Assembly (NCBI RefSeq): GCF_018398875.1
Contig: NZ_JAGWDK010000013.1
Span: 124,001 to 188,000, forward strand
Reading direction: 5' to 3'
Length of the DNA: 64,000 bases
DNA from: Bradyrhizobium sp. sGM-13
GTDB taxonomy: Bacteria; Pseudomonadota; Alphaproteobacteria; Rhizobiales; Xanthobacteraceae
The translations under genes were made by a program, and so were the position numbers. The notes below the pieces were generated by a model. That model ran no database searches, was not told where the DNA came from, and saw nothing but the letters and a program-made list of their open reading frames with translations. The first letter of the stretch is position 1. Every line of letters starts with the position of its first letter. This document shows, one piece after another, positions 53,130-60,293 of this stretch.

Positions 53130-54844
53130 TCCGCGGCCTCTTTCGGCACGAATTCTTCCGGAAAATATTTAATCACTGACGTCAGCGGATTCGACGCGGC
53201 TTGTCCAAGCCCGCAGATCGAGGCGTCGCGCATCGCCTGGCTCAATTGGTCCAGCAATTCGCGGTCCCAGACCGGCCGCTGCATCAAAAGCGCCGCCTTC
53301 TGGGTTCCAACACGGCACGGCGTGCACTGGCCGCAGCTTTCATCCTCGAAGAATTTCATCAGGTTCAACGCCGCGCCCTTCACACTGTCTTGCTCGGACA
53401 GGATGACAACAGCGGCGGAGCCGATGAAGCAGCCGTATTTTTCCAGTGTGCCGAAATCGAGCGGAATGTTATCCATCGACGCCGGCAGGATGCCGCCCGA
53501 CGCGCCGCCCGGCAGATAGGCGTGGAAGGTGTGGCCGTCGGCCATGCCGCCGCAGAACTCGTCGATCAGTTCGCGCACGGTGACGCCGGCCGGCGCCAGC
53601 TTCATGCCGGGATTTTTCACGCGGCCCGAGACCGAGTAGCTGCGCAGGCCGTGACGGTCGTTGCGGCCGTGGCTCTTCCACCAGTCGGCGCCCTTCTCGA
53701 CAATGTCGCGCACCCACCACAGCGTCTCGATATTGTTGATCAGCGTCGGCAGGCCGAACAGGCCGACCTGGAACGGATAAGGCGGCTTGTGCCTGGGCAG
53801 ACCACGCTTGCCCTCGATCGATTCGAGCAGCGAGGACTCCTCGCCGCAAATGTAGGCGCCCGCGCCGCGACGCATATGCAGCACGGGACCGCCCGGCGGC
53901 AATTTTGCGATTTCACGGGTGAGGATTTCGCGCGACGCCGGATATTCGTCGCGCAGATAGATATAGACGTCGGTCGCTTCAACGACATGCGCGCCGATCA
54001 GCATGCCCTCGATGAAGCGATGCGGATCGGTTTCGAGATAGAAGCGGTCCTTGAACGTGCCGGGTTCGCCCTCGTCTCCGTTGATCGCCATCAGCCGCGG
54101 GCCGGGCTCACCCAGCACCGCGCGCCATTTGCGCCCGGTCGGAAAGCCCGCGCCGCCGAGCCCGCGCAGCGAAGCGTCGTCGAGCGCCTTCAGCAGGTCT
54201 TCTTTCGTCATCGCGCCGGAGCGCAGGCGATTGAGCAGCTTGTAGCCGCCGCCTGCGACATAGACGTCATATTCTGTATATTTGGGCAGATGTGCGTGGG
54301 TGTCGCCGGCCTTGGCGGCGGCGAGCACATTCGTAACCGTGGCATGATCGACAAAGTGATGGCCGACTTCGGCGGCGGGCGCGGTGTCGCAGCGGCCAAC
54401 GCAGGGCGCGCGCACCACGCGGATGCCGGGGCCGGCACTGTCCTGCAGTTCGTGCAACAGCTTCTCCGCGCCCATCATGGCGCAGGTCAGCGAATCGCAG
54501 ACCCGGATGGTCAGCGGCGCGATATCGGGCGCGCCCTCCTTCACCACGTCGAAATGCGCGTAGAAGGTCGCGGTCTCGAACACTTCGGCAAACGACAGCT
54601 TCATCTCGTCGGCAAGCGCCGCCAGATGCGCCGCCGAGATCTGGTGATACTTGTCCTGGATCAGGTGCAGATGCTCGATCAGCAGGTCGCGGCGCCGCGA
54701 CCGATCGCCGAGCAGGAGCTCGATCTCATGGGCGGCGGTGGGGTCGACCTGGCGGCCCTTCGGCGTTGCCTTGGCCCGCTTCCGTCCCGCGCCCGGATGA
54801 TCGAACGAGCGGACTTTTTGTAGGTCGTGTACGTCGTGATCCAT
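53126..54844 (-). CDS. fdsB: Formate dehydrogenase diaphorase subunit, FdsG-FdsB fusion
   Basis: 572 residues. The N-terminal 150 are a NuoE/FdsG-type thioredoxin-like 2Fe-2S domain (CDSLTC ... CVGRC). The rest is NuoF/FdsB: LRGLGGAGFPTGRKW and GDEGEPGTFKDR bind FMN/NADH, then an SLBB domain and the 4Fe-4S motif CGQCTPCRVGT. In Cupriavidus and Rhodobacter these are two separate genes, so this is a fusion. It transfers electrons from FdsA to NAD+. First gene of the operon; ATGA overlap with fdsA. Confidence 0.92.
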   Translation of the reverse strand: MDHDVHDLQKVRSFDHPGAGRKRAKATPKGRQVDPTAAHEIELLLGDRSRRRDLLIEHLHLIQDKYHQISAAHLAALADEMKLSFAEVFETATFYAHFDVVKEGAPDIAPLTIRVCDSLTCAMMGAEKLLHELQDSAGPGIRVVRAPCVGRCDTAPAAEVGHHFVDHATVTNVLAAAKAGDTHAHLPKYTEYDVYVAGGGYKLLNRLRSGAMTKEDLLKALDDASLRGLGGAGFPTGRKWRAVLGEPGPRLMAINGDEGEPGTFKDRFYLETDPHRFIEGMLIGAHVVEATDVYIYLRDEYPASREILTREIAKLPPGGPVLHMRRGAGAYICGEESSLLESIEGKRGLPRHKPPYPFQVGLFGLPTLINNIETLWWVRDIVEKGADWWKSHGRNDRHGLRSYSVSGRVKNPGMKLAPAGVTVRELIDEFCGGMADGHTFHAYLPGGASGGILPASMDNIPLDFGTLEKYGCFIGSAAVVILSEQDSVKGAALNLMKFFEDESCGQCTPCRVGTQKAALLMQRPVWDRELLDQLSQAMRDASICGLGQAASNPLTSVIKYFPEEFVPKEAAE

Positions 54845-54860
54845 CGAAACGTCTCGTTCC

Positions 54861-54907
54861 TGCCAGTCTGCCAGCCAACTCTAGTTCAGTGGCATGCCAG
54901 ATGCCAA
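54861..54907. promoter_or_regulatory. Array of TGCCA motifs upstream of formate dehydrogenase genes
   Basis: TGCCAG at 54861 and 54869 (8 nt apart), the palindrome TGGCATGCCA at 54890-54899, and TGCCAA at 54902 lie just before the fdsGB start (54844). On the minus strand TTGGCATCTGGCATGC also has the GG-N10-GC spacing of sigma-54 promoters, weakly matching. Likely the operator or promoter of the operon, possibly for a LysR-type regulator; none is encoded nearby. Confidence 0.4.
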
Positions 54908-55136
54908 GAGATTTATCAGATATTTAGGGCAACACAGGCCGCGAGCTTTCGATCCTGTCCGCGCCCGGAACAACCACGTTTGCTTTGCCTGATCACTGGA
55001 TGAGAACGCGAATTTGGTCGGGAGATCAATAAAGCCGTCTCATGCTGCGATTGCGAATGCGCATTGATTTTAGTTTGCGATTGATCGATCTGGATTCAAA
55101 ATGAACGGAAAGGCGGACTGCATCAAACGGGCCCGC

Positions 55137-55376
55137 TCAGTTCCCGGAGGCGGCTGCTTTCTCGATCAGGAAAACAATACGGCTTTCCGCGCGCTCGGCT
55201 ATCTCGACCTTATCCCCGGTTTCACGGATCAAATTAGGGATGTCGATCACCGAGAGCGGATCGGTGCAGTGAACTTCCAGGAAATCGCCCGGAGTGATCG
55301 ACTTCAACGCCTTGCGCGTCTTCAGCGCCGGCAACGGGCATTTGAGACCGGTGAGATCGAGTTTTGTCGTGTTCAT
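55137..55376 (-). CDS. TusA-family sulfur carrier protein
   Basis: 79 residues from ATG 55376. LDLTGLKCPLPALKTRKAL contains the CPxP motif with the sulfur-carrying Cys at residue 13. TusA passes persulfide sulfur from cysteine desulfurase and is involved in tRNA thiolation and molybdenum cofactor synthesis in E. coli. A longer reading from GTG 55475, overlapping the moeA stop as GTGA, would add 33 residues and cannot be excluded. It lies between the formate dehydrogenase genes and moeA, all on the minus strand. Confidence 0.82.
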   Translation of the reverse strand: MNTTKLDLTGLKCPLPALKTRKALKSITPGDFLEVHCTDPLSVIDIPNLIRETGDKVEIAERAESRIVFLIEKAAASGN

Positions 55377-55471
55377 GCGAGCGAACATGGCGAAGCCGGG
55401 ACGCAGCGTCAACAAAGCGTTTTCGAGCGAAGTGGGATCCGGTTCGGGAAAGCACGCGCCAGCAAAGAGTC

Positions 55472-56725
55472 TCACATCACGCTTGCGTAGGACAGAAACC
55501 CGACCGTCTGGCCGGGCTCGACCAGCGTGACCTGTTCGCCGAGTTCAACCAGGCCGTCGGTGTCGACCAGCGAGGACAACAGGCCTGCACCCTCGCGTGG
55601 AAATTTCACCGCTTCCAGCGCGCCGTCCGCAGCCTTGCGCAGAGTGACGCGGACATATTCGCGGCGGGCGATCTTCTTCTTGTAGGTGAAAGCAGCGCGC
55701 ACCGGCATCGGCAATGGTTTTTCCTGCATCGCGCCCGAAAGCGCGAGGATCGTCGGCCGCACCACGTGGACGAAAGTGACAAAACTGGCCACCGGATTGC
55801 CCGGCAATCCGATGAAAGGCGTGCCGTCGATGATGCCCATCGCGACGGGGCGTCCCGGCTTGATTGCCATCCGCCACAGCACCAGCCTGCCCACGCTTTC
55901 GACGCTCGCCTTGACGTGGTCCTCCTCGCCGGTCGAAACGCCGCCCGTCGTGAGGATCAAATCATGACCGCTGGCGACCTCCTGCAGCGCGCGGGCTAGC
56001 GAGGCGCGATCATCCCTAATAATACCGAGATCGCTGACCTCGCAGCCGAGCCGCGACAACATCGCCATCAGCATGAAACGGTTGGAATCGAACAATTGCA
56101 CTGCGGTGCGCGCTTCGCCCGGCGAAGCCAGTTCGTTGCCGGTGGAAAACACGGCGACGCGAATGCGCCTTGTGACATCGAGTTGTGTCAGGCCAAAGGC
56201 TGCGGCGAGCGCAACGTCCTGCGGCCGCAGCCGCTGGCCGGCCTGCAGCGCCGCAAAACCTGAAGCGATGTCTTCGCCCGCGGGGCGTACATTGGCGCCC
56301 GGCTTGAGGCCTGCAGGAAGCACGACCTTGTCGCCCTCGACGCGGACGTCTTCCTGCATGAAAACGGTATCTGCGCCTTCCGGCATCGGCGCACCGGTGA
56401 AGATGCGCATTGCCTGCCCCGGCTTGAGCGGCACAGATGAGGAACTGCCCGCCTGAACGCGGCCGGTAACTGGAAACGTTTGCTCTTCCTGCTGCGGGAG
56501 ATCGCGGCTCGCAACCGCATAGCCGTCGACGGCGGAATTGGTGAAGGGCGGCAGCGGCAGCGGCGCCAGGATCTCGTGCGCCAGAATGCGGCCATCGGCG
56601 CGGGCGAGCGTAACCGTCTCGATATCCACGACTGGCGTCACACGCGTGGCAATGAGACCGACGGCCTCATCGACCGACATCATCGGGCCGCCGAAGGCAA
56701 AGCAATCGTCGGACAATTGCGCCAT
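55472..56725 (-). CDS. moeA: Molybdopterin molybdotransferase
   Basis: 417 residues, normal MoeA length. FTNSAVDGYAVASRD, GADTVFMQED, LTTGGVSTGEEDHVK and FIGLPGNPVASFV are the canonical MoeA motifs, all intact. It inserts molybdate into adenylylated molybdopterin. The mobB stop lies 8 nt upstream of its ATG. This is the canonical copy; two divergent MoeA-domain proteins lie at 60294-63369. Confidence 0.94.
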   Translation of the reverse strand: MAQLSDDCFAFGGPMMSVDEAVGLIATRVTPVVDIETVTLARADGRILAHEILAPLPLPPFTNSAVDGYAVASRDLPQQEEQTFPVTGRVQAGSSSSVPLKPGQAMRIFTGAPMPEGADTVFMQEDVRVEGDKVVLPAGLKPGANVRPAGEDIASGFAALQAGQRLRPQDVALAAAFGLTQLDVTRRIRVAVFSTGNELASPGEARTAVQLFDSNRFMLMAMLSRLGCEVSDLGIIRDDRASLARALQEVASGHDLILTTGGVSTGEEDHVKASVESVGRLVLWRMAIKPGRPVAMGIIDGTPFIGLPGNPVASFVTFVHVVRPTILALSGAMQEKPLPMPVRAAFTYKKKIARREYVRVTLRKAADGALEAVKFPREGAGLLSSLVDTDGLVELGEQVTLVEPGQTVGFLSYASVM

Positions 56726-56733
56726 GTGCCTGA

Positions 56734-57261
56734 TCAGCCCTCAGCTTCGCATTTCGCCAGCACGTCTTCGAGCGATATCGCAGACCGCAACATCATCGCC
56801 GCCACCGCCTCGATATCGTCGAGATGGGCAGTTGGCAACTTGGTTTCAACCGCCGTGTCGGTCGCGATTCCCACGATGCCGGGATCGTCGGGGAACAGCA
56901 GCGGTTTTTCATTCGCGGCGCGATAGACCTCGATCTTGCGGTGCGGCTCGCGCTTGAAACCCTCGACGACGACGAGATCGACCGGCGACATCTTGGCCAG
57001 CAGTTCCGGCAGACGCGGCTCACGCGCCCCACGCAGCTCATGCATCAAGGCCCAGCGCCGCCCCGACGACACCAGAACTTCGGCCGCGCCGGCCTCGCGA
57101 TGCCGCCAGGAATCCTTGCCGGGTACGTCGACGTCGAAGGCGTGATGGGCGTGCTTGATCACGGACACGCGCAGGCCCTGTTTTGCGAACTGCGGGATCA
57201 CCCGCGTCAGCAAGGTGGTCTTGCCGGCGCCGCTCCATCCCGCGAGGCCTATCACTTTCAT
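56734..57261 (-). CDS. mobB: Molybdopterin-guanine dinucleotide biosynthesis adaptor MobB
   Basis: 175 residues from ATG 57261. The P-loop GWSGAGKTT is at residues 8-16; VIKHAHHAFDVDVPGKDSWR and VVEGFKREPHRKIEVYR are typical. It helps MobA attach GMP to molybdopterin. An upstream extension of the frame runs into the palindrome at 57296-57384 and is not coding. Starts the mobB-moeA-tusA transcript, divergent from fdhD. Confidence 0.92.
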   Translation of the reverse strand: MKVIGLAGWSGAGKTTLLTRVIPQFAKQGLRVSVIKHAHHAFDVDVPGKDSWRHREAGAAEVLVSSGRRWALMHELRGAREPRLPELLAKMSPVDLVVVEGFKREPHRKIEVYRAANEKPLLFPDDPGIVGIATDTAVETKLPTAHLDDIEAVAAMMLRSAISLEDVLAKCEAEG

Positions 57262-57295
57262 TGCGTTCTCCGAGCCTGCGTTTCCTTGCAGGATC

Positions 57296-57384
57296 GTCAT
57301 GCCCGGGCTTGACCCGGGCATCCACGTCTTGACGCTATCGCAGCAAGATTAGGCGTGGATGGCCGGGACAATCCGGGACATGAC
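57296..57384. repeat. Palindromic repeat (GTCATGCCCGGGCTTGACCC type)
   Basis: Left arm GTCATGCCCGGGCTTGACCC to TCCACG (57296-57326); right arm CGTGGATGGCCGGGACAATC to CATGAC (57354-57384). The two arms pair with a few mismatches. It lies between divergent mobB and fdhD, where a promoter is expected for each gene. Confidence 0.9.
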
Positions 57385-57455
57385 GGGTAGATCGTGACTT
57401 GTTAACTCCGGTCCTTATATCAGCCCGGAGACAAAGTCATGCTAACCTGCGTCCC

Positions 57456-58346
57456 ATGATGAAGATTGAAAAACTACCCGCCCCCCTGATCGTGCCGAAT
57501 CCCGAGGATCCGCGGCTGACCGAGCGCGTCGCCGGGACCGATCAGACGGGCGCGACGGTCGAAATCCGGGTGCCGATGGAGCGGCCGCTGACGCTGTACC
57601 TGAACGCGCAGGAGATCGTCACCATGATGACGATCGGCGACTATCCGGAATATCTGGCGCTCGGCTATCTCCTGAACCAGAACATGCTGAAATATGACGA
57701 CGTCGTCACCGAGGTTGAGTATCACGATGACCTTCAGGTCGTGGTGGTGCGCACCGAGCATCACACCAATTTCGAAGCCAAACTGAAGAAACGCACACAG
57801 ACGTCCGGCTGTGCCCAGGGCACCGCGTTCGGCGACCTGCTTGAAGCGGTGGAAAGCGTGGCGTTGCCCAAAGCCGAGTTGCGCACGTCGTGGCTCTACC
57901 AGATGACGCGCACGATCAACACCATGCCCTCGCTCTATCTGGAGGCCGGCGCAATCCATGGCTGCGTACTGTGCAAGGAAGGCACGCCCGTCTGCTACAC
58001 CGAGGACGTCGGCCGTCATAACGCCGTCGACAAGATTGCCGGCTGGATCTATCGCCACGGCGTCGATCCCGCCGACAAGATCCTCTACACCACGGGCCGG
58101 CTCACCTCGGAGATGGTGATCAAGACGGTGCGGATGGGCATTCCCATCCTGGTCTCGCGGTCCGGCTTCACCGCATGGGGCGTCGAACTGGCGCGGCAGG
58201 TCGGACTAACGCTGGTTGGCCGTACGCGCGGCAAGCGCTTCATTGCGCTGTCAGGACAGGAGCGGATCGTGTTCGACCAGGACCTCGACTTTGTCGAGGA
58301 AGAATCCGCGCGGCACAAGCGCAAGGGCGAAGAGCGTGACGAGTAA
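57456..58346 (+). CDS. fdhD: Formate dehydrogenase sulfurtransferase FdhD (FdsC)
   Basis: 296 residues from ATG 57456; an earlier in-frame TTG (57399) is less likely. TSGCAQGTAFGDL contains one Cys in place of the CxxC loop of E. coli FdhD, as in FdsC proteins; ETGAIHGCVLCK-like sequence and EDVGRHNAVDKIAGW are family signatures. It carries sulfur to the molybdenum cofactor of formate dehydrogenase. mobA overlaps its end. Confidence 0.9.
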   Translation: MMKIEKLPAPLIVPNPEDPRLTERVAGTDQTGATVEIRVPMERPLTLYLNAQEIVTMMTIGDYPEYLALGYLLNQNMLKYDDVVTEVEYHDDLQVVVVRTEHHTNFEAKLKKRTQTSGCAQGTAFGDLLEAVESVALPKAELRTSWLYQMTRTINTMPSLYLEAGAIHGCVLCKEGTPVCYTEDVGRHNAVDKIAGWIYRHGVDPADKILYTTGRLTSEMVIKTVRMGIPILVSRSGFTAWGVELARQVGLTLVGRTRGKRFIALSGQERIVFDQDLDFVEEESARHKRKGEERDE

Positions 58347-58956
58347 AATTCCGGGCGTCCTCCTCGCCGGCGGATTGGCGCGGCGAATGGGTGGCGGCGA
58401 CAAGCCGATGCGCACGATCGGTGGCCGCACCATTCTCGACCGCGTGATCGCGCGCCTTGCGCCACAATGCGACGGCCTGATTCTCAACGCCAATGGTGAC
58501 CCAGCGCGTTTCGCAGCGTTCGGCCTTCCCGTCATTGCCGACAGCGTCGCTGATTTTCCTGGCCCGCTCGCCGGGATTCTGGCCGCACTCGACTGGGCTG
58601 CGGTCAACCGGCCTGACGTGGAGTTTGTATTGAGCGCCGCGGCCGACTGCCCATTCCTGCCGCGCGATCTGGTCTCCAGGCTGTATGACGCGGTGGAAGC
58701 GGAGAATGCCGAGTTGGCCGTTGCCGCCTCCGATGGCCAGTCGCATCCGGTGATCGGATTATGGAGCGTCGGCTTGCGCGAACAACTTCGCCACGCGCTG
58801 GTCGTCGAGGACATCAGGAAGATCGATCGCTGGACCGCGCGCTACAGGCTCGCCACGGCGACATGGCCGGTCACACCGCTCGATCCGTTCTTCAATGCCA
58901 ATACCATGGACGACATCGCGGAAGCAGAACGGCTGGCGGCGCTGGATGGCGGATGA
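58336..58956 (+). CDS. mobA: Molybdenum cofactor guanylyltransferase MobA
   Basis: 206 residues from GTG 58336, overlapping fdhD by 11 nt. GVLLAGGLARRMGGGDK (residues 7-23) is the nucleotide-binding signature; DCPFLPRDLVSRL and PVIGLW follow. It makes bis-MGD from MPT and GTP for formate dehydrogenase. The GTG is chosen because the signature begins five residues downstream; the in-frame ATG at 58216 lies inside fdhD. Confidence 0.9.
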   Translation: MTSKIPGVLLAGGLARRMGGGDKPMRTIGGRTILDRVIARLAPQCDGLILNANGDPARFAAFGLPVIADSVADFPGPLAGILAALDWAAVNRPDVEFVLSAAADCPFLPRDLVSRLYDAVEAENAELAVAASDGQSHPVIGLWSVGLREQLRHALVVEDIRKIDRWTARYRLATATWPVTPLDPFFNANTMDDIAEAERLAALDGG

Positions 58957-58964
58957 CCCCTCTT

Positions 58965-59097
58965 CGTCGTCCCGGCCAAGCGAAGCGCGAGCCGGGACCT
59001 ATAACCACAGGCTTCTCCATTTGGAGAACGCTGGGGCCACCTGTTGACGTAACAATTTTGAGCGGTGGTTATGGGTCCCGGCGTTCGCCGGGACGAC
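58965..59097. repeat. Palindromic repeat (CGTCGTCCC type), third copy
   Basis: Left CGTCGTCCCGGCCAAGCGAA with GCCGGGACCTATAACCACAGG; right GGTGGTTATGGGTCCCGGCG with TTCGCCGGGACGAC. Same family as 40495 and 49633. It fills the spacer between convergent mobA and the monooxygenase gene and could terminate both. Confidence 0.88.
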
Positions 59098-59109
59098 TCA
59101 GAGAAGCCG

Positions 59110-60246
59110 TTACGCCGCCAGCGGCACGGTCCAGGCGTCGTAGCCGTACACCCAGTCGGTGTCGGTCCTGCCGCTGAGCCAGGTATTCGCGCGCGAGGTC
59201 TGCTGGACGCGCTCCGTACGCTCCTTGCGCGTGGCCTCAAACCGGCGGAATGCGTTGGCAACGCCTTCCCTCTCGACGCCCTCGAGGCAACGCGACAGCA
59301 CGGCGGCGTCCTCGATCCCCATCGCTGCGCCCTGCGCCATGTAGGGCGTCATCGGATGGCAGGCATCGCCGAGCAGCGTCACGTTGCGATCCGCCCATCG
59401 CTCCAGCGAATTGCGATCGACGATCGCCCACTTGTGCACGTCGGGGCACGCGGCCAGCACCTGCTCGACCTGGCGGTGGAAGCCGGCGAACGCCTTGCGC
59501 AATTCCCTGACATCGCCTTTCGCCGACCATGACTCGATCCGGAAATCCGGCTCCGGCTGGCTGGTGACGAGATAGATCTCACTGCGGTCCGGCTTGACGT
59601 AATAGATGACGATGTGACGGTCCTCGCCCCACCATTTGGTGCAGTCGTCGATTGTCTCGCCGCCGAGCAGCGCGGCGGGATAGGTGGTGCGGTAGGCGAT
59701 CCGCCCGGTGAAGTTCACCGGTGAAGTGCCGAACAGGATATCTCGCACGACCGAATGAACGCCGTCGGCGCCGATCACAGCGTCGGCGGTAACGCTTGAG
59801 CCATTGGCAAAGGCGAGCCGAACGCCCTCGCCGGTTTCCTCGAGTCCAACCAGTCTGTGGTTGAGGCTGATGCAGGCATCGGGGACCGCGCTGGCCAGCG
59901 CCGCATGCAGATCGCCGCGATGCGCCAAAAGATAGGGCGCGCCGAATTTCTGTTCGGCGCTCTCGCCGAAGATCATGTCGAACTTGATGTCGCCGGTGCG
60001 CCAGTCGCGGTTATTCCAGGAACGCGGATAGAAGGATTGCGCGCGCAGTCGCGCCTCCAGCCCGAGGGCGCGCAACACCTTCATTGCATTGCAGCCAATC
60101 TGGATGCCGGCCCCGATCCGCGCGAATTGCGTGGCCTGTTCATAGATGGTGACGTCAATACCTACTCGCCGCAGTGCCGCGGCGGTTGCGAGCCCACCCA
60201 TGCCGGCGCCGACGATCGCAATCGATAGCGGTCTTGCCATTCCCAT
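59110..60246 (-). CDS. FAD-dependent aromatic monooxygenase, 6-hydroxynicotinate 3-monooxygenase-like
   Basis: 378 residues, class A flavoprotein hydroxylase. FAD motif IAIVGAGMGGLATAAALRR near residue 9, IGADGVHSVVRD near 160, and LLGDACHPMTPYMAQGAAMG near 290. The KWWGEDRH-IVIYYVKPDRSE region and the C-terminal WVYGYDAW resemble NicC of Pseudomonas putida, which hydroxylates and decarboxylates 6-hydroxynicotinate; salicylate hydroxylase-like activity is the alternative. It follows the MoeA-PBP gene by 47 nt on the same strand. Confidence 0.75.
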   Translation of the reverse strand: MGMARPLSIAIVGAGMGGLATAAALRRVGIDVTIYEQATQFARIGAGIQIGCNAMKVLRALGLEARLRAQSFYPRSWNNRDWRTGDIKFDMIFGESAEQKFGAPYLLAHRGDLHAALASAVPDACISLNHRLVGLEETGEGVRLAFANGSSVTADAVIGADGVHSVVRDILFGTSPVNFTGRIAYRTTYPAALLGGETIDDCTKWWGEDRHIVIYYVKPDRSEIYLVTSQPEPDFRIESWSAKGDVRELRKAFAGFHRQVEQVLAACPDVHKWAIVDRNSLERWADRNVTLLGDACHPMTPYMAQGAAMGIEDAAVLSRCLEGVEREGVANAFRRFEATRKERTERVQQTSRANTWLSGRTDTDWVYGYDAWTVPLAA

Positions 60247-60293
60247 CCCTGCCCGAGCCGCTTCTGTTGACGGCTTCCTGAACTCCGAAGGCT

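Noticed and set aside
53201..54823. 540-residue open frame antisense to the FdsG-FdsB fusion gene
   Set aside because: Same reasoning; cluster and nucleotide-binding motifs are on the minus strand only.
57262..57321. Earlier start for mobB
   Set aside because: The extra codons come from a palindromic repeat; the P-loop position fits the ATG at 57261.
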